Below, in pieces: positions 44,645 to 56,156 of a stretch of 64,000 bases of DNA. The notes beneath the pieces are model-generated. The model was not told the DNA's origin and ran no database searches. It saw only the letters and a list, made by a program, of their open reading frames with translations. Positions within the stretch are counted from its first letter, which is position 1. Each line of letters opens with the position of its first letter. A program made the position numbers and the translations under genes. Source of the DNA: Pseudofabraea citricarpa (taxonomy: Eukaryota; Ascomycota; Leotiomycetes; Helotiales; Dermateaceae); NCBI GenBank assembly GCA_029641185.1, contig JAPWGK010000016.1, positions 248,001 through 312,000 of the forward strand. The letters are read 5' to 3'.

Positions 44645-46743
44645 CTACGTCTCACTTCTCTCTCCGCTACTTTCGGGTCCAGCGGCTGTAGCAGGAGGAC
44701 TATCCATTGCTGCAATCCGTCGCTTCTCGGCTGCGAAGTCCGCTTCTCCCATATCCTGCAATCCGTACCTATAATCTGTTAGTTCATGATCAAATGACCA
44801 AGGCGTGAAACTTACCAGGAAATCACAGCAAGACCGAGAAGAGCAGCGATGATGCTGAATGTCATGGCTACAATACCACGTGCGGTGAATCTATAATTTC
44901 GTGAGTATAAGTGCAAAACAAGAGAACCACTAATAAAACTTACCCATCAGGTAATGGATCGGGCGCCTTGTTGGCACCTTTCAGGTTTAGGACATCCTCA
45001 GTATTGGCTGCGGCATTACCAGCATACGGGATATCTCCTGCTCGGCAAGAATCGAGGTGGTTCTCGGAAAGTTTCAAAGTCTTTTGCAACTCTAACGGTG
45101 CTTCTATAAATGAGGCAATGAGTCCCTGATCAACATGCCACTCTATATGGCAATGGAAAAGCCACACTCCAGGGTTATTAGCCTTGAAGCGTAGAACGAT
45201 ATATCCATTCGGGTAGAGGACGAGAGTATCTCGTTTCATCGGGATCTCTGGGTATACGGTTTGAGAAGAGTTTGTGCTATCAAACACGCCAGCTTCCTCC
45301 TCTGAACGACTGATGGCTTGGAAGGCATGTCCGTGCAAATGGAATGGATGTTTGCCACTGTCAAGGTTGTTTACAACAACCTCAATAATTTGATCTTTTT
45401 CCAGGACAAACGGATGGGAAAACTCTCCGTATACTGCAGGGTTGGATGCCTCTTCACCTGTCGTCATGACAGTATACAAGGTAGGTACTTTCTGAGCAGT
45501 GTAACTGATATTATTGAAGAACGCACTAGCAAGGTTAGTTCTGTGACTAGGGTAAATAGCAGTTGACTTACTATGGTCTTCCATCTCCAAGATTGTCCAT
45601 GATAACATCGAGGGTGATGGTTTGATCTGGATCGCCAAGTAGTCCTTCCTTGTCGAGGGGCACCAAGGTGAAGTCATCGAACGGATCAAGCTCGTCGACG
45701 ATAGCAGCAGCTGGCTTATCGAGAGACTCTTCGTAAACAAGCCATCCAGTCGAGTTCCATTGCAAATCATCAGGCAAGACGTCAAAGAGGTCCTAAGTTG
45801 CTTTAGTAGGTTGCTGCTTGATTCAAGAAGATTTACCACTTACGGTATCCATACTTGCGACAAAAGCATAGTTCTTGTCCGTCTCGTTTTTTGCCGTGAG
45901 CAAGAAACTGCATCGCTGGGCAGCAGCCAAGTAAATCATATCAGCATCTGCGCGATCAGTGTAGATGCCGTCGACCTCGACAATGGACATGGTGTGATTC
46001 TCGAACCAGATGTACTGAGCAGCGAATGCACCAATATTCACCATGCGGAAGAGATAAGTCTTTCCAGGCTCAAGGGCGACCGAAACATTCTGGGTATCGT
46101 TGACCAATGCCGACTGTGGCACTGGCTCTGCCCCAGTGGGGTTACGTTTATTCAAGAAGGCGGGAATTAAGGTTCGCATCTCTTCATGATACCAGTCAGA
46201 TACTGACATGACGATTTCTTCGTCATACAGGTCCTTGTATGGCATATCGGGGTCATTAACGATCAAAGGCGCCCTCAGACCATCGGGATACTGTCCCTTG
46301 TCGTGAGAATGATACCAATAGGTTCCCGGTTGGTTGATCTAATAAGGCTGTCAGAAAACTTGCTTTGGAACCCTACTTCACAAACCTACCGTGAAATTAT
46401 AAGTAAACTGAGAGCCGGCTGGAATACTGCATTGACTGACCGCACCAGGGCCGTCCATGTCGGCGGTACCATTCATGTAGAGGCCGTGCCAGTGCAGAGT
46501 TGTAGTTTGATTCCCAAGTTGGTTGTCGACATTGACGATGACATTGTCGCCAACATCTGCCCTTAGGATGGGCAAAGGCCATTCATTATTGATACCTATT
46601 GTGGGACGCTCAAACATTCCATCTGGGTTGGCCCTGACCCAGGTGATATTAAAATCATAAGTGACTGTCGCTGCATCGGAGACGCGCACGATGGCGAGAA
46701 GGACCACCACTACGATGGGGAAGAAAGACAGTGAAATAGCCAT
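44645..46743 (-). CDS. FET3: Iron transport multicopper ferroxidase
   Basis: The model is complement(join(44645..44768,44816..44890,44944..45525,45572..45792,45844..46338,46390..46743)), 616 aa. A signal peptide (about 1-24) precedes three cupredoxin domains. Copper ligands: LHWHG at His84/His86, WYHSH at 128-130, HPFHLHGH at 416-423, and FHCHIEWH at 481-487. One membrane segment near the C-terminus ([20 protein letters not shown]) is split by an intron, with a short cytosolic tail. The protein oxidises Fe(II) at the plasma membrane and passes Fe(III) to the permease. The permease gene starts 1.96 kb away in the opposite direction, the usual fungal FET3/FTR1 arrangement. Regulation by an iron GATA repressor is predicted from the shared promoter. 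Confidence 0.95.
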
Positions 46744-48037
46744 TTTATGTGGTCAACAACAATGACTTAATTCGGAAGTGAAAATGAATTCTTCAGAATG
46801 TCATGAGGGCTTTCGAGGGGATTTGAGCAGACCAAATTCAGAGTGGCAAGGCCTTGCACGAGGAGGAGAAGGAGAAGCTGAAATCTGTGGAGGCAGCTAA
46901 TGCCGGCCGGCTCCTTTATGGGGGGGATGGGTGTGTGACTACAGTAGGTCGAGAAATACTGAATCAAAAACTAGTGTCTGAAGATCTGGAGACTGGATCT
47001 GATTAGATATTCAAAGTGGGCGGCTTATCAGATAATGCGGTTAAGCGGGAAGGTAGATAGATATTGATGGCAGGAAAAAGTTCTTCGCAGGATGGATCCC
47101 AGAAGTGTTTGATGTTCCGTGCGTGTGGGCTTGTGGGCTTGTGGACTTGTGAGCTTGTGAGCTTGTGGACGCACAATATGCGCTGTCATGGATGTTCCAA
47201 GGTTGTGGTTGTAGTTTCTTCCTCGGCCACCACACCACCACTACAATCCCACCTGGCTTAGCTCTGGAGGATCGAAGCTTAATAGCAGAACTAGGTCGGG
47301 CACAAGGCTGGTTACATGCATCCCGCAGGCTCTTCCTTCCGTCTTCAGCATCGAGCAAGGGGCAAAAGCAACGAAGACCGGGGCCTTTTTGCTGGGAATT
47401 TCGCTAACAAGCCTCTGGGATCCATGGAGAATGTCACTTATACGAGACAATCACCAAAACTAAGAGAAAACTCAGAGTGACATTCTCCCAACCACCTCGT
47501 CTTGCCGCCGAACTCGCCCGGAAGAAGTCGTGCAGTTGCGGCTAGACGGGCATGCATCCATTAATTGAGGCTTGAGGCTTTTATCCCACGCTCTCTCCCT
47601 CGTGCCGTGTCGTACGATGCGGTTGTTGCGCCAGAGTCTCCTCGTGAGTTTCGACTAAGTACGTTAAATATTGGTGGAAGAGCGCCTCTTCAGCGCCTCA
47701 TTGTTATGCTCTGCGTCCTTCCAGGCGGGGGAGACGAGAAAGCGAGAGTCGATGCAGCTGCCAAGATGCTCCCGATGCCGGCTCGTCAAACAAGCAAATC
47801 GAAGCATTTGGACGGCAGCCGATCGAGAAGCCCTGGATTCTGGTCGGCTTATCAGATTTTACTCTGGTCGTTGATTTGCTCGCTGGCAGCCCTTGAAACC
47901 GAGCCTTCCCAGGATCTGCAGTGCGGCGAATCAAAGACCAGCACAGCACAGCAAGTGCTCGGATGGTGTGGAGCTTATCAGATTCTCGACTACTTTCGCA
48001 AGAGCCATTTTTGCGCCTAGGCCGGTAACCGGTTATC

Positions 48038-48070
<33 letters not shown>

Positions 48071-48705
48071 TCGTCTGCATTTGCATTCAACCATGATCGC
48101 CCAACCTCGCACAGTGGTGATGAGTGGCATGTTTCTGCTGTCCAGATGGCTTTGTTCCAGCTCTGCCTCGAACATGGTGCTCTGACTTTGCTTTTGCTCA
48201 TGATGTCTGGAATCCTCCCTCCACCGCTAATCGTTCGGTGGGATAGAGCCTAGACCTAAATTCAGTTAATATCAAAAGGAAAGAAAAAAAAGCCACGAGC
48301 TTGGTCTGCTGCCACGGTCGTTTCGCTTGCATAATAATATACCAGGTTGTCCATTCCTGCCACCTTTCGGGCTCCTAAGGTTCAAACTCTCCATGCTTCT
48401 TTGGGAATCGGCAGGGGGCAAATGGAGCTGTGAGACCACAAGCAAATAAGCTGGCGCCGGTAGCCAGACAGGTGCAGCCTTAGCGGGGTATACCCATACC
48501 GCACTATTGATCCTCGTCAAACACTTCTCTGCTCTAATCTAATCACCTGTTATCTGATCCGCCCCAAACTCGATTCCTTCTTCAAAGACGACCTCCTCTT
48601 GCGAAGGACTTTGCATTCGAAGCCAGGCAAGTCTTCGAAGGTTCAAAGAACTTCTCTATCCCTCGTTGTGAACCGATCTGCTGGGAAAGCCTATTTTCAG
48701 CTACC
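46744..48705. promoter_or_regulatory. Bidirectional FET3/FTR1 promoter with five ATCWGATAA sites
   Basis: ATCWGATAA or its complement is found at 47027-47035 (inside the palindrome TTATCAGATAA, so it reads on both strands), 47849-47857, 47975-47983, 48033-48041 and 48550-48558. This is the established core of SreA/Urbs1/Fep1-type iron-responsive GATA repressors. With equal base frequencies about 0.03 would be expected in this length. A GATT tetranucleotide run occupies 48038-48069, directly after one site. No gene is supported inside. Confidence 0.85.
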
Positions 48706-49979
48706 ATGACCGTTCAAGTCTTTGCCGTCCCGGTGTTCTTCATCGTCTTTCGAGAGACTTTGGAGACATCGATCATTGTTTCCGTTCTTCTTGCTTTCTT
48801 GAAGCAGACCCTTGATGGCCCGCAAGGAGATCGTGCCGTATATCAGAGACTCGTAAAACAGGTAAGTTCGTAACCATAATGGCCGTCTTCCTCTGCTAAC
48901 ACCATGTAGGTCTGGATGGGTACTGGAATTGGGTTACTCTGCTGTCTAATCATTGGAGCTGGTCTTATAGGGGCTTTCTATGGCGCTGGAAATGACAAAT
49001 GGTCGAGCTCTGAGTATTATTGGGAGGGTTCCTTTGCCATATTTGCCTCTGTAATCATCACAGTCGTTGGTGCTGCCCTCCTCCGCGTGTCGAAGATGCA
49101 AGAGAAATGGCGAGTCAAGCTTGCTAAGGCCATGGAAGCGAATTCTACGACCACGGTAAAGCAGACCAGATCCGTAGCATTCGGAAGATGGTGTGAGAAG
49201 AATGCCATGTTCATCCTGCCATTCATCACCGTCCTTCGAGAAGGTCTAGAAGCTGTGGTTTTCGTCGCCGGCGTCTCCTTTTCTGCTCCAGCTACTGCTG
49301 TACCACTCCCTGTCGTATGCGGACTGCTTTGTGGTGGTGTTGTCGGATACTTAATCTACAGGTAAGTGTTTCTCCGTGTGTAGAAAGATCCGAGTTTGAC
49401 ATCATATAGGAGCGGAGCCTCGAGTAAATTGCAAATCTTCTTAGTCATCTCCACGTGCCTCCTCTACCTGGTTGCTGCCGGTCTCTTCTCGAGAGGCGTC
49501 TGGTTCTTCGAAGCCCAGAGGTGGAACGATGCCATTGGCGGTGATGCAGCAGAGACAGGATCTGGCCCGGGATCCTACGATATCGACAACAGCGTATGGC
49601 ACATCAACGTAAGTGCTATCCGATGCGTATTTGTAGATCCCAATCAACTAACATAAACCAGTACGGAAACCCTGAGTTGAACGGCGGTGGTGGATGGGGT
49701 ATCTTCAACTCGATCCTCGGATGGCAAAACTCTGCCACCTACGGCTCCGTCATCTCGTACAACGTGTACTGGATCGCCGTTATTGCCATGTTCTTGTTGA
49801 TGCGCTTCAAGGAGACCAAGGGCCATCTTCCTTTCATGAAGGCCAAGCAAGTCGACGAGTCAAACGGTGCTGAACGCGATAGTGAGTCCAGCACTGGCGT
49901 CTTTGTCAACCGTAATTCGACAGACAACAAGACGGTATCGACTACTGCCGCACCTACTACTCGCACGCTCTCGGAGTAG
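48706..49979 (+). CDS. FTR1: High-affinity iron permease
   Basis: The model is join(48706..48861,48910..49361,49410..49608,49662..49979), 374 aa, the expected family length. Seven membrane segments are readable. The two iron-binding REXLE motifs are RETLE at residues 16-20 and [11 protein letters not shown] in the fourth segment. The C-terminal loop has [20 protein letters not shown], typical of Ftr1. The tail after [11 protein letters not shown] is cytosolic and Ser/Thr-rich. It carries Fe(III) produced by the multicopper oxidase across the plasma membrane. Starting at 48706 gives the canonical [15 protein letters not shown]. Divergent from FET3 with a shared GATA-rich promoter. Confidence 0.96.
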
Positions 49980-50713
49980 TAGAGTACTAGGTGGGTAGAA
50001 GTTGGTGAAAATGAAGAAATGATGATAGGTAGATAATGGAAGCGGAGTCCACGTGATTTGGGGGGGGATGTGTGTGAAGGAGGAAAGCAGTTGGATAATT
50101 GCAAATCTTTATTTTTTGGAGAAGGATGAGGGATGAGGAATGAGGAATTAGGAATTAGGAATACCCGTTTCTGTACGTAATGATGACAAGAGAAGATAAA
50201 ACACCTTATCTATGTGCACGAGCTTCTATTCTTTGCTCGCCATCGTTCAACATTCAGCGTTCAGTGCGGGATATGTTGGCCTTCAAGTGCAAGCCCAAGC
50301 TCATTCGTTCTTGGCATCAGACCGGGTCGACGTACCTCACACCTCAGGTGGTACCAAAATGGTTCGTCTCGCATGTTGATTTTACCCGCAAGAATGTAAG
50401 CTCAGATGTGAAAAGAAAAACAAACGAATGGAGAGAGATGGCAGAGGGAGACCACCTTATGATTATCACAGCTATCTACCTAGCAGGTACAGTGTGTGTA
50501 GTGGGAGAACAAGGTTGCGTAATCTGATTTCCATTACATTTAATTGGTGGATAAGAGTATCGAGGCACTGTCAAGGCTACTTCAAGCCGTCTATGACCAA
50601 CAAGGCTGAATGGCTTGAAGCTGCAGTGCGAAGAATTGAGTGAAACAGATGTAGACGGTATAAAAGCATGGGTATATTTTTGGTTCGCTCTCTTTCTTTC
50701 TCTTGCTGTGCGT
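49980..50713. other. Convergent 3' gap
   Basis: 734 bp between the FTR1 stop and the COG8 stop. A GAGGAATTAGGAATTAGGAA repeat sits near 50139-50162. No gene seen. Confidence 0.45.
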
Positions 50714-52138
50714 CTATGAAGGCGAAATCCCTTCTCTATTGCCAACCATCAGCTCTAACCTGCCGGCGAGCACTCTATGCTTCCTGATGACTTCCACCCA
50801 CTCTCCATCTTCCTCGTCCTCGTCCTCTTCTTCCTCCTCTTCTGGGTCTCCTTCGTCGTCTTTCAACGCGTCACTTAGTAGTGCCAGGATCCCACTGAAA
50901 TCGCCTCCTAGCCTGCCTAGACTGCCTGCACAGTACAGGACTTGTGTCAATAAGCTGTCTCTGCTACTTCTATCCCTGACGTTTGGAAGATAAGTCTTCA
51001 ACGTCTCCTCGAGCAGACCGATCAGATGTAAGGGAAAGGTTGATAAAGCAGAAGGCAAGGGTTGTAAGGGATCTGTATCTTTCCCTGAAGAAGAAGAAGG
51101 CGTAGAAGTAGAGGGAGGGGGGAAGATACTCCGATACATAGAGATGATAGCGAAAGACTGCTCGCGGAAGATCTCAATATACCGTTTTAAATAGCGCTCT
51201 GTCTGTTGGCCTCCCGACCACGCAGACGCAGACGCAGTTTTAGAGTCGGCCTTCGCTGTTGTTTGCGGTGCTAACCGCCGCAGCGTCTCCTGATCTGCCA
51301 GCTCTCGCAATGGTTCTAAAGCACCTAGCATCGTAGTCAGGTTTGACAATCGGCACACTAGGAACAGAGCCCCTAAGCTCCCCTCTCCGCCGGCTTTGGT
51401 GCCATCCAGCTCAGGTGCTACTCGCCGCAGCCATGAGATGGTACGCATCGCCGAGGCGAGCTTCAGAGAATTGGTACGGAGTGAGGAAATAAGCTGCGTG
51501 GTCATAGCCTGCATGGCTTGTTCCGCCTGTGTCGAGACGGAGCTGACGAGCGACGAGGAGGGGTAGAGGGCGTGCAGACGCCGGATATGCGCGTTGAGAT
51601 CCAGCGCCGATGCATAGTTTGCTGCTTGCCCGCCAGCACTCGCACCGGCCGTGCTGTTCGAGGATGAGATGGCCGACGAGAGCAAGGTGGGCAGATCCAA
51701 CACATCTGCCAGTCGGTCTACATTGCGTGACAGGAGGAGACTCTCTTTTCGCCGCGCTAGAACCGCATGCGTGTTGTCTGCTCGGTGGTTGTACGTTTCG
51801 CTGAAATGGATCGCCGCGTCGTCCAGCTTCGGGAGCGCATTGAGCAGTGTCGACGTTGTATGCGCTAGGGCGGGGAGAGTTGTTGAGAGGGTTCGTAGGT
51901 GCGTCGAGGATTCGGTGATGGAAGTATGTGAGCGAGAAGAAAGCGCTTGGATGGAGAGAAGGAGAGAGTGTGAGGATTGCTGCAGAGAAGCTGGTTCTGA
52001 CGAATTGAGAGAGTTGAGGGGTAGTGTTGTGAGGCGGTTCAAGTAGGCTGACGTTGTTGGGTCAATGGAGGACGGTGGTGCTCGTGGAGATGGCTTGTCA
52101 AAGTAGGGAACCAGCAGTTCGTATAGAGGGTCTGCCAT
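50714..52138 (-). CDS. COG8: Conserved oligomeric Golgi complex subunit 8 (Dor1 family)
   Basis: Single exon. The ATG at 52138 gives 474 aa beginning MADPLYELLVPYFDKP; an in-frame ATG at 52201 would add 21 residues, but the context AAAATGGCA favours 52138. The Dor1-like signature ERYLKRYIEIFREQSFAIIS followed by MYRSIFP is clear near residue 320. The rest is helical and Ser/Leu-rich, as in tether subunits (LNAHIRRLHALYPSSSLVSS). The C-terminus has an acidic run (EEEEEEDEDEEDGEW) and then a helical end. COG8 is part of the complex that tethers retrograde vesicles at the Golgi. Confidence 0.85.
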   Translation of the reverse strand: MADPLYELLVPYFDKPSPRAPPSSIDPTTSAYLNRLTTLPLNSLNSSEPASLQQSSHSLLLSIQALSSRSHTSITESSTHLRTLSTTLPALAHTTSTLLNALPKLDDAAIHFSETYNHRADNTHAVLARRKESLLLSRNVDRLADVLDLPTLLSSAISSSNSTAGASAGGQAANYASALDLNAHIRRLHALYPSSSLVSSVSTQAEQAMQAMTTQLISSLRTNSLKLASAMRTISWLRRVAPELDGTKAGGEGSLGALFLVCRLSNLTTMLGALEPLRELADQETLRRLAPQTTAKADSKTASASAWSGGQQTERYLKRYIEIFREQSFAIISMYRSIFPPPSTSTPSSSSGKDTDPLQPLPSALSTFPLHLIGLLEETLKTYLPNVRDRSSRDSLLTQVLYCAGSLGRLGGDFSGILALLSDALKDDEGDPEEEEEEDEDEEDGEWVEVIRKHRVLAGRLELMVGNREGISPS

Positions 52139-52395
52139 TTTTGTGGTTGGTTTGGTGGAGTAGGTTGATTGCTTCCAGTTGTTGACAGTACAGGTGGTCA
52201 TTGGAGCTTCTGACTCGCTTAGAGTGAAGCTATAAATTCGCCGGCCGACGTCAACTTAACGCATCTACAAACATTTTGTGCCTCTCAAGAGCTCAACACA
52301 TATTGCACGGATTCTATTTCCTCCACTGAAATTTCTCATTCTTGCCGCATATAGATTCAAGGTCTTTATGCTATCGCGAGCATTTATTATTCCTT

Positions 52396-53856
52396 ATGGC
52401 CAACGATGACGTATTCGAGTTCAATGGTCTCCGAGTGACTGGCAGGCCACCAAGCACTAAGTGGAATGTGCATTGCAAGAATGGCTGTATTAACTCTATA
52501 GTTGAGTCTGGACCTCTTGCTGGAATTCAGAAGGGTGAACAGCTCTTATCTCCAAGTCTTTGTCACCCGCATATTCACCTGGATAAGTGTTTCCTGCTTT
52601 CTCATCCTCGATACGCAGACCTGGAAATTCAGAAGGGGGACTTTGCAGAAGCTTTAAGTATCACAAGTAGGTGGTTTCTTTTCGTTTTCTCTTAGTCGAT
52701 CCCACCATGTCGTGTCATCTTTCAATCTCACATTTTCTGAACCAACCAAATTATCAGACGAAGCAAAATCTCGGTTTACACATGAGGATCTGATGGAGCG
52801 TGGGCGGGCTTTGATTGATGAAAGTATCAGTTTTGGAGTCACGCACATGCGTGCATTTGTCGAGGTTGACCAAGGCGTCCAGATGAAATGCTTGGATGCA
52901 GGTCTGGCACTGAAAGAGGAGTACAAGGATCGATGCTATATTCAAATCTGCGTCTTTGCTCAAGATCCAATTTTCAGTTATGAAGACCAAGGAAAAGCTA
53001 TGGTCCATTTGCTTGAGGCAGCCTTATCCCGATTCGGAGTTGAAGTCTTTGGCAGCACCCCTTATGTGGAGAAGTCCACAGAGAACCATACTCGAAATAT
53101 TAAGTGGACATTGAAGTCATGTCTGGAAAGGAAATTGCATGCTGATTTCCATATGGATTACAACTTGGACCCGAGCAATGAAGTCTTTACGCTGGTAGCC
53201 ATCCGGCTTGCAAAAGAATACAACTGGCCTATGGGCGAGGGTAGCAAAACGATTGTTTTCGGACATTGTACGCGACTTAGTCTGCTTACCAAGGAGGAAT
53301 GGAAGGCGCTCAAGGTAGAGATCGGGCAGCTCCCAGTGCATTTTGTCGGCCTGCCCACTTCGGATCTCTTTATGATGGGAAGGCCGGAGAAGACCGCTGG
53401 CGGTGGGGAAAGGGTTAGAGGGACGCTTCAGGTCTTACAGATGATAAAGGACTATAGACTCAATGCGGCTATTGGTATCAACAATGTGGGAAATGCCTTT
53501 ACCCCACAAGGCAGTTGTGATCCATTGACGCTTGCGAGCTTGGGTGTGGGCGTCTACCAAGCTGGAACTACTGCAGATGCGGAGTTGCTGCTAGTAAGTG
53601 ATGATTAGTTGTAACAGGTGGCTGGACTGATAGTGTCAAATAGCAATGCGTCTCAGGTCGAGCGAAGGTAGCAATTGGCGTTGGGCCGTCGCTTGATGCT
53701 GGATGGAATGTAGGCGATCCCGCAGACTTGGTGGTTTTTGGGAACAGCCGAAAGACTGGGTCATTCAGATGTCGAAAGACAATACAGGACCTGGTGTATG
53801 ATGCCGGTCATGAGAGACAGACTATGTTTCAGGGGAGAGTAGTCAGTCAGTCATGA
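52396..53856 (+). CDS. Cytosine-deaminase-like metal-dependent amidohydrolase
   Basis: The model is join(52396..52666,52758..53593,53644..53856), 439 aa. Metal and substrate motifs follow the amidohydrolase order: SLCHPHIHLDKCF (His-X-His), then ITNEAKSRFTHEDLMERG across intron 1, then HADFHMDYN, FGHCT, and GINNVGNAFTPQGSCDPLTL with the late Asp region. The C-terminal beta sandwich reads AKVAIGVGPSLDAGWNVGDPADLVVFG. This arrangement is that of bacterial and fungal cytosine deaminase-like proteins that hydrolyse C-N bonds in cyclic substrates; the true substrate is not known. The protein is probably cytosolic, with no signal peptide. Without removing the 50-nt second intron the frame stops at 53608 and loses the sandwich. 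Confidence 0.85.
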
Positions 53857-54552
53857 AAAGATGGAAAAAGGCAGGCTGGATCACATGCTCGTGGTTGAGT
53901 CAGCCACGTGAGCCGGTCACAGAAGCTCGAGAACGGCCAAGAAGTTTAACGGGCAGCAGGCTATTGATAGCTCAGCCGTGCATTACAGGTACACCTGACT
54001 GTTGAAAGTAACTATAACTACAACTCGCTCTTCTCTTTAGTCTTTGCACGTCAAGCCCGTCCACCAAAAAGCACTCTGCAGCCAGCCAGCCCTCAAAGGA
54101 CCCCAAGAAGGGTTCATTGTTCTGCTCGCTTGGGGGTGCAAAGGAGCCAAACGAAGAGCGCTGTAAGCCCTGTGAGCCCTGTAAGCCCTACAAGCTACAG
54201 CCTACAGCCACCAGCTCCAGCCCCAGCCTACACCCGCCTTCAGCCCCCACAGGTCCCTGAAATCGAAAACGAGCCGAGGCGTTCTTGATAGGCTGGTTAG
54301 ATCCCGCATTTAGACCCACGGCCCCTCTGAATTGTTGAGGCCGGGTCGGAAGGAAGTTGTCCCTCCTGCCTCTTGCTTCCTCGACTGCTGCTGCAACCTT
54401 GGACCTCACACATACCCGCACCTACTACTGTACACGCTGCCTCGTGCGCGTAACTCAAATTCTGTACTCTGCTTTTTAGCAGTACCACACTCCTCGCGGG
54501 TGCTCGCCCTGGCAATACCTATCACCACCACCGATACCACCCTTACTTCAAC
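53857..54552. other. Promoter region of the TLC-domain gene
   Basis: 696 bp without a gene. A degenerate repeat, GTAAGCCCTGTGAGCCCTGT, occurs at about 54161-54190. The stretch is otherwise GC-balanced. Confidence 0.45.
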
Positions 54553-55694
54553 ATGCACGACCCGTTTCCTCTTCCCCAACAGCCTTGGCTGAGTAAGGCC
54601 GTCCAGCCCTTCGCTGACTACTTCTCCCTGACCACGCTGCCGATTCATATCCACGAGGTTGCCATCGCCTTCCTCACCTATACCTTTATCAATCTAGTCG
54701 CCGCCCCAAGGCTGTCAAATTGGCTCGTGCCAGCAAAGTATGGAAAGCTGTCAAAGGAGCGGAAGATCAATTGGGATGTCCATGTGGTGTCTTTGTTCCA
54801 GAGTACCATGATCAACATCCTCGCCCTGTGGGTTATGTTCACGGATGAGGAGCGCAAGGGTATGGACTGGAAAGAGCGAGTATGGGGGTACACTGGTGGA
54901 GCGGGCATGATCCAAGGCCTTGCCGCTGGCTATTTCCTCTGGGATTTGATGATCAGTCTACAGAACATCAGAGTGTTCGGGCTCGGCATGCTTGCCCACG
55001 CCTTGAGTGCTCTTGTTGTTTTCTCGTTCGGTTTCGTAAGTTGATCATGCTTCTCTTATCCGTGTATTTATGTGCTGATGGTTTGATTCAGAGACCGTTC
55101 CTGAACTTCTATGGCTGCACCTTCATTCTGTACGAGCTTTCGACCCCATTCCTCAATTTCCACTGGTTCTTTGACAAACTCGACATGACGGGTTCTCGTG
55201 CACAACTATATAACGGCATAGTACTTTTGGTTGTGTTCTTTTCGTGTCGTCTCGTGTGGGGAACATATCAGTCTCTCAGAGTATACCAAGATGTGTGGGC
55301 AGCACTTAACCACCAGCCAGCCTCTGCATCCATTCATCTTGATGCACTGAATAACAGTACTGCTGCAGGAATAGAAGCAGCCGCTGGCCAGAGCGCACTA
55401 CCCATTCACGGTGAAGTGATGCAATTCGCTGGCGAGGAGTACATTCCAGTATGGCTTGCCTTGACCTACCTTGCCAGTAATGTTACTCTCAACACCTTGA
55501 ACTTCTACTGGTTTGCAAAGATGATTGAGACAGTAAGAAAGCGTTTCCAGCCACCAAAGGAGGCCAGGACCAAGGAAAAGGCGGTCGCTGTGAAAAGCAC
55601 TGGAGCAAATGGCTCAACCAAGATTGATATTGATGAGACGGAAGTTCGGAGACGCAAGATCACTGAGGACGAGATTGCCCCAGCAGCTGCATAG
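54553..55694 (+). CDS. TLC-domain (TRAM/LAG1/CLN8) membrane protein
   Basis: The model is join(54553..55035,55092..55694), 361 aa. Multiple membrane spans are visible: VAIAFLTYTFINLVAAP, VSLFQSTMINILALWVMF, GGAGMIQGLAAGYFLWDLMI, LGMLAHALSALVVFSFGF, FYGCTFILYELSTPFLNFHW, YNGIVLLVVFFSCRLVWGTY and YIPVWLALTYLASNVTLNTL. The order Trp-Asp-X-His, Gly-Tyr-Phe-Leu-Trp-Asp, His-Ala, Glu-Leu-Ser-Thr-Pro and Asn-X-His-Trp is the TLC domain signature, used in lipid metabolism or sensing in the ER. It is not a ceramide synthase by motif, since the Lag1 double-His motif is absent. The tail is charged and soluble. Confidence 0.87.
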
Positions 55695-56156
55695 ATGAGG
55701 GATGTTTGTCTGATTGTATATGGAAACGGGTCGCATTTTGCGCATGGCGAAATGGCGCTTTTGGTGGTACTTGGTCTAACTTGTACGTGGAGTTATCCCT
55801 AATGAACGAACTTATCTGTTCGAGAACATTTTGTGATCGCTCAGATGAGAGAAGGAGTATAAATTGATTTGCAAACCTATCATTTAAGGAGCGGTTGATT
55901 CTTGGGTAGCCTTGTTCTACCCAAACCCACCATACTATACATTCGTAGATCTAGTTAATACATTATCAGATTCCACGATAAAAACTTCCAGAGCCAAAGT
56001 TAACTATCCCCTGTCTCGCTCTCGCTTACCTTACGTCACTCACTCATTCATCCCGCCAACCTCTACAACCGACCATCACTTTCGCAAGACTTACAGCACA
56101 CAACGTCAAGTTCGGAGCAACAGAATCACCAAAGACATTCCATCTACTAACCTATA
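55695..56156. other. Gap and promoter of the kinase-like gene
   Basis: 462 bp without a gene. It contains a single TTATCAGAT at 55963, regarded as background. Confidence 0.4.
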
